From Garra rufa (taxonomy: Eukaryota > Chordata > Actinopteri > Cypriniformes > Cyprinidae), in contig NC_133369.1 of NCBI RefSeq assembly GCF_049309525.1, positions 40,734,631 through 40,798,630 of the forward strand: DNA of 64,000 nucleotides. Reading direction: 5' to 3'. The notes below the pieces were generated by a model. That model was given only the letters and a program-made list of their open reading frames with translations, did no database searches and was not told the DNA's origin. The position numbers were made by a program, and so were the translations under genes. Positions 43,815 through 55,400 of the stretch are shown here, piece after piece (the first letter of the stretch is position 1; each line of letters begins with the position of its first letter).

Positions 43815-44100
43815 TTCAATGAGTCATTGTGTCTTTGCCTTATGTTTATTCATATTGTAATCAATTGACAGACAATATAGTGTGGAAAAAGGTTTGGGTA
43901 ATACCTAATCAATATTTAATTACAAACAAGATTAAGGAAGTATCATTCAAAGTTATACACAGGATTTACCCAGCCAAATATTATTTGGTAAAATTTAAAT
44001 CTGATATTGATTTTAGTTGCTCCTTTTGTGTCAGTTGCCCTAAAACCATGGTACATTATTTTGGCATTACCCTTTTGTAAAACTATTTTGGCAAAATGTC
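43815..44100 (+). mobile_element. L1/Tx1-type LINE ORF2 C-terminal fragment
   Basis: The frame from 43829 gives NKIKEVSFKVIHRIYPAKYYLVKFKSDIDFSCSFC, then PKTMVHYFG, the C-terminal region with the Cys motif common in fish L1/Tx1 ORF2 proteins. It is cut at about 44100 where GC-rich sequence starts. Only the end of the gene is present, as in 5'-truncated LINE insertions. Confidence 0.75.
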
Positions 44101-45150
44101 TACGGCCCGGCATCCTGGCCCGTCGGCCGTCACGGGTGCGGTCTTCAGCCGGACCATGGGTCTGGCGGCTCGTCCTTCTGGCGGCGCTGGCTTCCCTCTT
44201 AAACCCTTCCTGGACCCGCGAGGACACCAGCGTGCATGCACAGGGGAGAGACCGGTCTCCTGAGGAGAGGCGCGCTCGGCATTTAAACAGCGGCGGTGAT
44301 GAGGCTTCATTCCATTCAGGTGCTCCTCATCACACGCCGCCAGCCCGAGACGTTTTTGCACCCCTCCTCTCCCATTCACACCCACTCCCGTCGGGAGCCT
44401 CGAGAAGGGCGGCGAATAAGGGACGGGGTGGTGATGATAATTAGGGGGGAGGCAGCCGACTCGTCACATCCCCCCACCCAAGCGACATCCCCGTCATCTG
44501 GTCGCCGCCCACGCAGGAGTGCTACCTTCCTCATCCAGGCTCCAGCAGTCGGAGTGGGCGGGGATTCCTCTCCAAGGCAACGCTCCCTCTCGCAGCACAC
44601 CGGAACAGGGACAGAAAAAACTGTATTTAGTCGACAGCCTCAACCAACCGCAGGATAAGTGACTAACTGAAACATCACTTACCCCTTTTGCGGCTGGGAG
44701 GCCGTCTCCGTCGTTTCTCCGTCCCCGTCCGGGTTTTCACGAACTTTTGCGAGCGAGAGGGGATGACGTCATCAGGTGTTGCCCACTGTGCTGTCTAAGC
44801 CCCGCCTTGCCCGCATTCTCCACCACTGTGGCGGGAGGAGCAAACGACAGACACAGTGGGTGTGGCGTCAGGCCTCGGAGAGGCTTTTATTAAACAGAAA
44901 ATGAAAGAAAAGTGTCCAAAAGGGGGAAATAAAGTGTCCAAATAAACAGGGGATCTGGTGTCCTTGTGTGAAGGGGTTCCATGAAGGAGGGGCAGTGTTC
45001 AGAAGGAAAGGGTCTAGGTAAGGGGCGGAGTCCGGCGGCCGCACACGCTCCCCCGCTTGGGACCGGAGCGCTAGGGGCGGCGGCATCTCCTGCGGCTTCG
45101 TCCCTTCCGCGCCTCCACGCGGAACTTGGTTTACTGACACTAATAAGGGA
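44101..45150 (-). mobile_element. GC-rich LTR-like remnant
   Basis: Base composition changes abruptly at 44100. On the minus strand a purine tract (GGGTGGGGGGA, 44469-44479) is followed by TGTGACGAG at 44468, as at a polypurine tract/3' LTR junction; the LTR-like part then runs toward 44101. The right portion (44480-45150) has two further GC-rich blocks with no recognisable frame. I could not identify a second LTR copy, so this is a tentative call. Confidence 0.45.
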
Positions 45151-45186
45151 TTACTGCATATTACAGCTAATCAATAACTAATTAAT

Positions 45187-45975
45187 TCGGTAACACTTTA
45201 TTTTAAGGGTCCAGAATAATGCATTAGTTAAGCATTAATTAACTGTTAATTTGTTCACGGTTAAGCATTAGTTAAGCACAAACACACTAGTAATTAATGA
45301 CTAATTTAACATTTTAAGGTTCCAAATGATGTATTAGTTAAGTATTAATAAACTAGTAAATCACGATTAACTTGTTCACAATTATGCATCAGATAAGCAT
45401 GAACACATACATAAATAATGATTAACTGAAAATATAGTAAGGGCTTATTAGCCATTATTTACGAATTATTAAACGTTTAAAAACATATAAATAAGCAAAA
45501 ATAAATAACAAAAATAAGCTAGTAATTAATAAACAACTGAATGTACAGTAAATACATGTTAGCCATTATTTACAAATTAATAAGCCATTATTATTTTAAT
45601 ATTTTTGTAGTGATGTAAATATATTTCTGTGATTTACCATCTATTAAATTAACCGAATAATAAACTAGTAATTATGTTTAATTACTGCTGGTTTGCAATT
45701 ATATATGGCTAAAATAGTGTAATAAGGACTATTTGATGCATCAGGTTCTACAGTTCTAATGTTAAAGTTATATCCACATTAATAATGGCACTTATTGAGT
45801 GATATTCAAGTTTATTCACCAGAATGAGCCAATAATTAAGGCTAACCTGCCATTAATACACTACTAATAAAGCCGATTTGACCCCCTATTCTGAAGTGAA
45901 AGTTATATCCACATTTATTATGGCACTTATTGAGTGATATTCAAGTTTATTTACCAGAATAAGCCAATAATTCAG
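45187..45975. repeat. Left arm of a distant inverted repeat
   Basis: Begins TCGGTAACACTTTATTTTAA, then repeats TTAGTTAAGCATTAATTAAC-like words. Its inner parts recur inverted at 60628-61808: GATAAGCATGAACACATAC, TTAAACGTTTAAAAACA, CCATCTATTAA, GCTAAAATAGTGTAATAAGG-like and GATTTGACCCCCTATTCTG. The outermost 200 bp have no counterpart on the right. Probably a DNA-transposon family copy; superfamily not assigned. Confidence 0.75.
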
Positions 45976-46559
45976 TCTGATCTCATTGTTTATACATGGC
46001 CCCCTTAACGTACCCCCAAAACGAAACCGATTTTATAGCAATTGCAATTTTATAATTTTATTAATAAGCGATTTTGATTTTTAGCCCTCTTAACCTACCC
46101 CCAAACCTAAACCTACCCATTTTATAGCGAATATAAAAGCATATAAAACGTAACTGACCAAAATATGCAGAGAAATTGCCATTTCAGTAAGAATTTGCAA
46201 TAAACATATTTTTTATAATCCCACTCCTACCTCTAAACCTAACGTTAACCATAACTCTCTCAGTACAGTAATAAAGAAAACAAAACATGACAGACTTAAA
46301 AGTGCAATCACAATCATCGATTTATTGCAAAAATATCAACAGCCGTACCAAAAAGTAATCCAAATGACGATGCATTTGCAGCCGCAGTCCTCTCTGGCAG
46401 AATGCAGTAGGTTTGTTTGAGGTGCTGGCCATATTTTAAATTGATAATCGCTGAAAATAATATCCATATTATTGTCTTGATCCACTCCGTGATTGGGCCC
46501 GCGCATCATTCATTCATCTCACCAGAAACACGTCATGTCGTAATCTGTGACGAAGGCAG

Positions 46560-46695
46560 GCGAGAGGGTCCGTGTACGTTTTATTCATTTAATTTTCAAT
46601 TTGAAACGAAATAAGCAGAAATAAGAAAACGGCTCATTAATTCGTTTTTTCATTTGTTCACAAAACGAAAAAACAAGTTTCAAATAATTAGCTAG
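46560..46695. repeat. Repeat block, inverted copy at 59490-59975
   Basis: Reverse complement reads CCGTTTTCTTATTTCTGCTT, TTCGTTTCAAATTG and AAATGAATAAAACGTACACGGACCC-type words, all found at 59490-59975. This copy lacks a 383-bp insertion present in the other and so serves as an empty-site reference. Confidence 0.88.
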
Positions 46696-46723
46696 ACAAA
46701 AAAAATTTGGTGCAAAGTCGGTG

Positions 46724-47572
<849 letters not shown>

Positions 47573-48307
47573 GCTACTTTTTAAACCGTTTTTTTTTTTT
47601 TTTTTAATCTAGCTGATATCACCCAGATAGCACGTGGTAATCGGCCCGAGCTCGGCTGCCCTTCGGCGCCTCCGGCTCAGACTCGGCATCGGCGAGTGTT
47701 ATCCGGGCCGAGTATGGCCCACAGCTCGCTCTCGCGCATGTGTTTGTGATGAGGCTGTAAAGCACTGGCCCGATTTCCATTAACCATATCTGGCCCGAGT
47801 CTGTCTGTAGAGTCCGGACCGCTTCTGGCAAAGACTCAGATTTTTTTAACTGATGAAAACCGATTTTATAAATTCTTATTTTATCTAGTAATTAGCTGCA
47901 CGTTTAATGATAATTTGAGAAATGGTATGACAGCAACAAAATAAGAATTTTGTGTGGATGGTCGCAATTGTACTGTTTAGACGCAAACAAAACAATATTA
48001 TTTATAAATGGATTATGGATAATGGATGTACATGTCATCTAGTGAAAAACTGGGTAAGATGCGCTTATTTTCGAGTAGCCACTCCTTTCGGATAACACGC
48101 ACAGCTGCTAACGTTAACTTGCTTGCTAAGAAATCCCGGTAGGTGCTTATCAACTAAACATAATAGTTTAAAGTAGTTTTAAAAATGAACTAATGAACAA
48201 TTAGTTGCTTGGTGCCATTTATGTATTTATTAGCATTTGTCCACTAGGTTATTGAAACTTTGAAAACATTTTAAAAACTACATTAAAGAAGAAAATTCAG
48301 CCCACTT

Positions 48308-48500
48308 TTGTTCTGCAGCGACTTTCATAACAATACTGTGACGTATTTCCGTAGTAGGTGGCTACTGATTAGACGACGGTCTTACCCAGAACGTCCGATA
48401 AAGGTGACGCGCCAGGAAGTTTGGTTTTTCAAAAGAAGAAGTTGTTTGGTTTCTCAAAACATTTTGGAGCTCGCAACGCTTTTGGATTCAGGTCAGAAAG
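48308..48500 (+). other. Possible 5' exon of the internal gene of the 47.6-51.5 kb element
   Basis: A segment of higher complexity ends in CAGAAAG followed by GTAAGG (donor-like) at about 48500. It may be an untranslated or short coding first exon. Support is only the splice-like junction and position. Confidence 0.3.
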
Positions 48501-49574
48501 GTAAGGTTTTTTCCTGCTTGTATACTGTATACTATGCGACTTTACTGTTCGAAAATATTTTTCACAATGTTAGGTTGTAACAGTGTTTAGCAACTTAAAA
48601 CTACTTGATCCAAAATGCAACATGACTTAAACGAATTGATGTGTATGCTAAAAAAACTTCCTGAAAGTTCATGTTCCTTTTAAGCAATGTTAATAATAAT
48701 AATAATTAAAATAACATTATTCCGCCTCTTATTGGTTTTATGAACTTGTTTGTGCAGTGCATCACGAAAATGATCAAAACTCGATACTGTTTACCATACT
48801 CTTTAAATTATCTATTAGACGTATAAGCCTATTTTGTTATGTGCTTTTATTCATATGTGTTAACCTATGTGAATCAATTTTATCTTATGTTCATGTAAAA
48901 CTGAACGTCTTAAAGCAAATTTTTATGTTATTTCTTGGTTATTGACAGTTATAAATTCTGATTTAAGGATTGTAACAATATTTTTCAGTTAAGTCTTATT
49001 ATTGTTTAGCAGAGGTTAGTGAGGTCATTTTGCAGCACATTTCAGAGACAAAAGATGGCAATGACTTATGAACATGTAAATAGGCACATTATCGGGTTGC
49101 ACATAGTCCATTACAAGCTGTAAACGGATACATTTTCAACATACTTGAGCTTTTTAGACTTTACATTACCAATTGCTTCACAAACTGCTGAAATGTCTTA
49201 TTGTTATTGGCTATCATCAGCAAACATTTTTCACAAAGTTAGGTTGTAACAGTGTTTAGTGACTTACAACTATCTGATACAAAATGTTTCTTATTTTAAA
49301 GAAATATGACTGATTGTGACCTGTTCCACTTTCCAATTGGTTTCATGAACTTGTTTGTGCATTGTGTCACAAAGTGATTGGAATATTTACTGTTATAGGC
49401 TAAATCAAAAGTATCTGTAATCATCCAATAATGTCTAGGTTTTAAATATAATTTTTTGGGCTTATGCTCAAGGGGTATAATGTTTAGTTCAGGCTTTTTC
49501 TGCATTGTTATTATTAATGTTTATATTGATTCTAGTGAAGATAAATAATTTAATACATGTTTGTTTGTTCGACA

Positions 49575-50615
49575 GTCCACGACAGGCAACTGCGATGTCT
49601 GACTTACAGACAGATGAGGATGATGATCGCCCATCATACACCAAAAGAAAGAACAGGTTTGTTTGCAATTATTTTAAACACAAATACTGTCAACATTATT
49701 TCATTGATCTATTACAACCTGCGAGTTTTGCCCTGGCACTATACAAAAATGATGTTTTGTTTTGTAAATGTATCTGATCAGGGGACATTAAAGACACAAC
49801 TATAGTGACAGTGATGAAGAAAATTTATTTGGAAGAAAGAGACTGGAAAAAAAGAGGCAGAATTGAGGATCTTTCAGAAATTGATGCAGCACCGCAAGTA
49901 CCAGCACCACCAATGACTATGGCAGAATCCTTACGAACACCATCAAGATCCAGTTCCAGTATGCCTATTGCCTAGGGACATTTACAGTCCTTGTTCCAGT
50001 GCAGTTGGAGATCAAGACAGAACTTATTGCAACTCGTCATGTCTTTGTAAGAATTCAAAACATCACTACATTTGTAAAGGCTTAATGCAGCTAGAAAGTA
50101 AAGATCAACTAGAGAACATCAGCAGTATCTAACCCACTGTTGAAATGTATAAGAATAAGCTACAGGTTGATTTATACTAATTCATTATTCTTTTTTTTTA
50201 GCACTACTGACTGAAGTTTTAAAATCACAAGAGGTCATAAAGCAGCAACTGGTCCTGATCCTCAAAAATCAGCAAAAACAAAACAGTACTCTGCAGCGTG
50301 ATGAAGTTCCAGATGTAAGCACATTTGACCTTCCTTTGTCCAATTTGTTTGATTTGGAAAAGCTTGAAAATCAACTCAAGGAGCAGCCCGAACAAATGAA
50401 GAAATTGGTAAGTTCAAGTTCATTTGGTAAATTCTTGCGTATTTCAAACAATTTGTTTTTATTTGAAGTTTAATTTTATTCATTTGTTTTTTTGCTTCAT
50501 AGGTAGCATACTTTGGAATTATTGGTGGGTTTTCCACTAAAGAAGCAGTGTGGCGTATCCTAGGAAAGCTTTTGGCTAACACCTTGGGGGAAAAAATCCA
50601 GTTTAAGTCTTTATA
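49575..50615 (+). pseudogene. Decayed spliced gene, C-terminus DUF4806-like
   Basis: Exon 49575-49656: acceptor-like GTTCGACAG, ATG at 49595, MSDLQTDEDDDRPSYTKRK, donor-like GTTTGT. Next exon from about 49795 gives an acidic then basic segment (YSDSDEENLFGRKRLEKK), with a frame break in an A-run near 49845 and another near 49975. Then acceptor TTTTTTTTAG at about 50202, a coiled-coil-like LLTEVLKSQEVIKQQLVLI, and FDLPLSNLFDLEKLENQL, donor GTAAGT at 50409. Last exon after TTGCTTCATAG (50503): VAYFGIIGGFSTKEAVWRIL and GKLLANTLGEKIQFK, where similarity ends. From memory the last two exons resemble DUF4806 domains (FDLPL, IGG, KLLxxxLGxKI), abundant in fish and of unknown function. Not functional as it stands. 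Confidence 0.6.
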
Positions 50616-51627
50616 CTTGTGCAATTTTATATTTTTTATTTTTTTGTTGTTATTTTAACATTTATTGAAAATGTTTCAAGATGTTTCTTCAGAATTCTGT
50701 AGTTTTTTTTTTTTTTTACTTGCAGTTTTGAAGCTTATTTAAATATAGGAATTTGTAAGATGTTTCTTGCTACTTGTTAAATTTGTTTCTATATTCAGGT
50801 TTATATAAAAACAGCTGTTTTAAAATGTCTTGTGTGATTTCATATTTTTTTAAATAGGTATTTTAAGTTGTTTTCTTAATGCTTGTGCACTTTCAAACCT
50901 TTTTATTCAAGTCTATTGAGAAAACAGGGTTGTTTTAAAAACGTACGTGTGCAATTTCAGATTTTTCTTTTTCTTTAAGTCTTCCTGTGTACTTAAATTT
51001 GTTTACAATGTGTCTTTTGCAGTTTTATTGTTACTTTTATATTGAAGTTCTTTAATTGTTGTGTACTACAAAATTATTTATTCAATTGTATTATTATTAT
51101 TTACTTAATACTTGTGCAATCAATAAATGATTATTAAAATTTATTTTGTCCTTTGTTTGATTATTTGCGTTATGTATACTGTTTGCATTTTATTCAAAGG
51201 TTAAACGCAGTGCCTACACTTTGCGTTTACATTATAGCCTGCGTTTGCTGTTATATCAACACAAATGGTTATAATAACGTTAACGATGGTGAGGTTTTAT
51301 AGCAAGGTATGAAGACTTAGTCGCGCCAGCTCCGGGGCGCAGCGCACATTACTCGCGGGCCGATTCCGGCTCGGATGCGGCAGCGTCGGCATGCTAACGG
51401 CCGCCGCATCTGGCCCGATTGACTCGGGCCGGAATCGGCCAGTGAGTCCACAGGCAGCAGACGGAGTCGGACCGTGGGGTAAGTCTCCGGCAGGCGAGAA
51501 TCTAACCGGAACTGGCCCGAGTGTATTTTGCTATCTGGGCAACATTTAACTTAACCATCAAGGCTGTGCACATTTATACTAACTTAAATCCTGGCGAAAT
51601 GAAACGTTCATGTGGCTGATATACAGT

Positions 51628-51956
51628 TGTAACACACTTGGTAGACAACAAGCGTGATTCAGTTTTTTTGGGGTTCTTTGTTTATTCAGTCAGCAATTTC
51701 ACAGATCTCGCAGAGCACCGTATCACACAGCAACGCATAAAACTACTACTACTAACTCGTCTCCTTTTTTCCGCTTTTTTCAGGTATGCTCTGGGGATTT
51801 CCATCTGGCTACCGCCACCCACTGGACACTCATCGCCTAACTGTGAGTATGCAAGAAATGCATGCATGTACTGAATCTTTTCACAAAGTAAAACATTAAC
51901 AATTTTAGAACAAACATTACAGGAAAAAAGATTAATATATTTTAGATTTCTCCACA
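51628..51956 (-). repeat. 3' LTR of the young gypsy-type element
   Basis: 329 bp; an AATAAA signal occurs on the minus strand near 51672. By eye identical to 58402-58730. Confidence 0.95.
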
Positions 51957-52415
51957 TTCTCCCCTACAAAACAGAATGTAGTCTTGACATTCTCAGAATA
52001 CATTAGGTTATTCACCAGTGAGATTACTTCTTAGTTAGGAGTCAGTGATTAAAAAGTCCAAGTACGCGTGCTATCCTTTTACACGCTACACACAACATTT
52101 ATCTCCTTTTCAATGTAGTGAGTTTGCAGCAGACATCATTGTGCACCATGATCTTCTACCACGATCACTGTCCATCAACAGGAATCTGTACTCTCACTGA
52201 AGGAATGTAACCTTTCACCATTGAAACGATCTACTATGTAAGTATATTCTTCTTAAATGTAAGGGCTATGATTTTATCATTCGAACTGAAAAAATCTTAA
52301 ATTGTGCTCTTGTTTTATTACACTTATCAACTAAACTGATTAAACTATTAGCTGGAACTCTCATTTAATTAACATTCTAACTAAAACTCATTTTCTTTCG
52401 ATCTAATTCAACAGC
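51957..52415 (-). other. 3' untranslated part of the young gypsy-type element
   Basis: About 460 bp between the pol stop and the 3' LTR. Apart from the polypurine tract next to the LTR I see nothing in it. There is no env-like frame. Confidence 0.7.
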
Positions 52416-55400
52416 TTACCTATTTACAATGCTAGGCTGACCTAGGGTATGATAAGTAAACATTCTTTTTGCTTTTCTGTTTCTCAAAGGATATGTTCTT
52501 TTGCAGGCTGGTTGTGAAGGAGTCTCCGTGTCACTCTCTTCAGCATAATCTGTTTCTCTGACTGCTCTTCTTGAGGATGACACATCATTTTCTCCCCTTC
52601 CTGCTCCTTGCTCATCTTCTTCCTCTCCTGCCCCTTGCTCATCTTCCTCCTCTAGATCTGCATCGTTTAACATCACTGCGTCCTCTGGATGAGGTTCTGG
52701 AGGTTCTGACTGTAGATGCCTACTGTCATTTCGACTCTCTCCGTCGATTCTCACTCCAACCAGGCCTCTCCAATCTTCTTCACCGTCTGAACTGTCACCA
52801 TGCATTTGATTTTTCTGTGTCGTTGGTTTTCCAATTTTTTTCTTCTCTTTTCCAGGTCTTCCAGGGAGGTGTTCCTTTTCAACAGGTAAGTAATCACACG
52901 GGAGCAACAGGTTTCTATGCAGTATTCTTGTTTTAGCTTTACCATTTTCAGGTCGAACTTCATATACTGGACTATCCTGGTACTTCCTTTGAGTGACAAC
53001 ATAAACTTCCTTTTCCCAGAATGGCCGAAGTTTCCCGGGTCCGCCTTTTTCCTTGAAGTTACGGACTAGGACTCTGTTACCAGGGAACAATTCAGCTCCG
53101 TGCACTTTCTTGTCGTAGAGAGCTTTTCCTCTTTCCTTCTCTCTGTTTGACATTCTTGAGGCTAACTCATAAGCTTCCATCATTCTCTTCCTCCAGCCCT
53201 CAGCATACTCATGATAAGAAGAGCTTTGGTCCTTTGCTGGAACACCAAACATGATATCAATGGGCAACCTGGGTGTACGGCCGAAGAGGAGATAATAGGG
53301 TGCAAACCCTGTCGCCTCATTTCTTGTACAGTTATATGCATTCACAACCTTTGCGAGAGATGTCTTCCAGTCAGCTTTGGCAGTTTCAGGCAAGGTCCTC
53401 AGCATTGCGAGCAACGTTCGGTTAAACCGTTCAACCTGCCCGTTCCCCTGAGGGTGATGTGGTGTTGTGTGGGAGCCTTGCACACCACTGTACTCTTGTA
53501 ACTTTGCAAACAACTTATTGTCGAATTCCTTGCCTTGATCGTGGTGCAGTTTCGTTGGGAACCCAAACTTCAAAACAAAGTCGCCAAACACTTTCTCTGC
53601 AGCTGTCTTAGCGCTCTTGTTTCTGCACGCATATGCTTGAGCGAACCGTGTGAAGTGGTCCATCACAACTAAGATGTATTCATAACCTCCTTTACATGTC
53701 TCTAGATGTAAAAAATCAATAGAGACCAGCTCAAATGGATAAGTGGTGGTTATATTGGTCAGAGGAGCTCGGGTCACCCTGTTTGGACGCTTGCTTTTCA
53801 GGCAACTGCAAACACGTGTGACATAGTGTTCCACTTCTCTTTGCATGTGGTCCCAATAAAATCGATCCCTGATCAGGTTCAGCACTCGCTCTGCCCCTAG
53901 ATGGCCCATGTCTTGATGTAACTCCTTATAAACAAGCTCATGATATCTTTTTGGCAGGACCAGCTGATGGCGGGTTGCTGTTTTACGGAACAAGATACCG
54001 TGCTCATTCAAATATAGTCTGGCTTTTTCCCTCATCAGTCCACGGGACTCTTTGCCCTGGCTCCTGTTCATGGACCGTGATTTCGACTTGAGCCACATCA
54101 AGACCTCTCTGATTTCAGGGTCATCTTCTTGGGCTTTCCTCAGAACTTCCTTGGGGATCTCTGCAACTGACGTGAACAGCTCCTCCGCCTGTTCCCCCGA
54201 CAGCGCTGACTTGATTGTAAGTGGGCACAACCACGGGCCTCTCTCCTCACTTTGTACCATCACTGACTGAGTTATACTAACCATGACATCAGGGTGCACT
54301 TCTTCCGAGCAGGTTTCCAGGTACTGTTCCATTGACAGTGGCATGCGCGAGAGGCCGTCAGCATCCCCATTTGACTTTCCTGGACGATATTTGATGGTAA
54401 ATCGAAAATCGGCAAGTTCAGCTACCCATCTGTATGTGGTGGCATTTAACTTAGCTGTTGACATCACATATGTAAGAGGATTATTATCGGTGTATACAGT
54501 AAATGATGGTGCATGGTAGACATGATCTCTAAACCTCTCACATATGGCCCACTTCATGGCCAAAAACTCCAACTTTCCCGAATGAAGATGGTAATTTTTC
54601 TCAGGAGGGGTTAGGGCTCTCGATCCATATGCTATCACTACTAACTTGCCTCCTTGCCTTTGATACAGCACTGCTCCGAGGCCCTCCTGTGATGCATCAC
54701 AGTGAAGTACAAAGGGTCGATTCAGATCTGGATATCCGAGGACGGGTGGATTGGACAAGCAGTCAATCAACTCAGAGAGGACCTTTTGATGCTCATTTGT
54801 CCATGTGATTGGACATGACGATGCAAGCTGTCCCTGGCGACTTTTCTCCTTGCTCTTCTGCTTCAGCAATACTCTTTCTTTTGGTTTTGTTGTTTCAGTG
54901 AGCAGCATATAAAGAGGTGCGGCCTTGCGGGAAAAGTTCTCAATGTATGACCGGTAGTAAGAAAGAAATCCTAATAACCTTCTCACCTCTCCAACTGTCT
55001 TAGGGGTCCTCTCCTTCAGTGCTTGGACAGGAGCAATGTCGGCTGGATCCATCGTGTACCCTTCTTTGGTCACCAGCCTCCCTAGGAATCGTACCTGCTT
55101 CTGGAACACTTCACATTTTCTAGGCGTTAGCTTGACACCATACTTCTGGTAACACTGCAACACTTTTCTAAGGTCCTGAAGATGATTATCAAATGTTTTT
55201 GAATGGACTAGGTTATCATCTAAATAAGGTTGACATACCTCATCCCGCAGTTCCCTCAGGCACTCCTCCATGCTTCTTTGAAACTCGGCGGGTGCGTTTG
55301 ATAATCCGAAGGGGATCCTCACCCATTCATATAACCCCCACGGTGTTATGAATGCAGTGAGAGGTCGGCTGGATTCCTCTACAAACCCCTGATGGTAGGC

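Larger units (their letters stand above)
47622..51539 (+). mobile_element. Candidate 3.9-kb DNA transposon with 11-bp inverted ends and a decayed multi-exon gene
   Basis: Left end CCCAGATAGCA at 47622 and right end TGCTATCTGGG ending at 51539 are perfect 11-bp inverted termini. Both subterminal zones (about 47640-47830 and 51330-51530) are sharply GC-rich in otherwise AT-rich DNA and carry repeated CTGGCCCGA / CGGGCCGA words in both orientations, as expected of transposase-binding arrays. Between them lies a plus-strand gene with splice-like exons (49575-50615). The bases CA flank both ends, too short to be firm as a target duplication. The superfamily is not assigned. Confidence 0.65.

Noticed and set aside
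44007..44658. Plus-strand open frames of 120-145 codons
   Set aside because: GC-rich sequence has few stops; the block looks like an LTR and the peptides lack motifs.
51682..51957. 91-codon minus-strand frame occurring twice (also 58456-58731)
   Set aside because: Same sequence because it lies in the two LTRs; no motif, not a gene.
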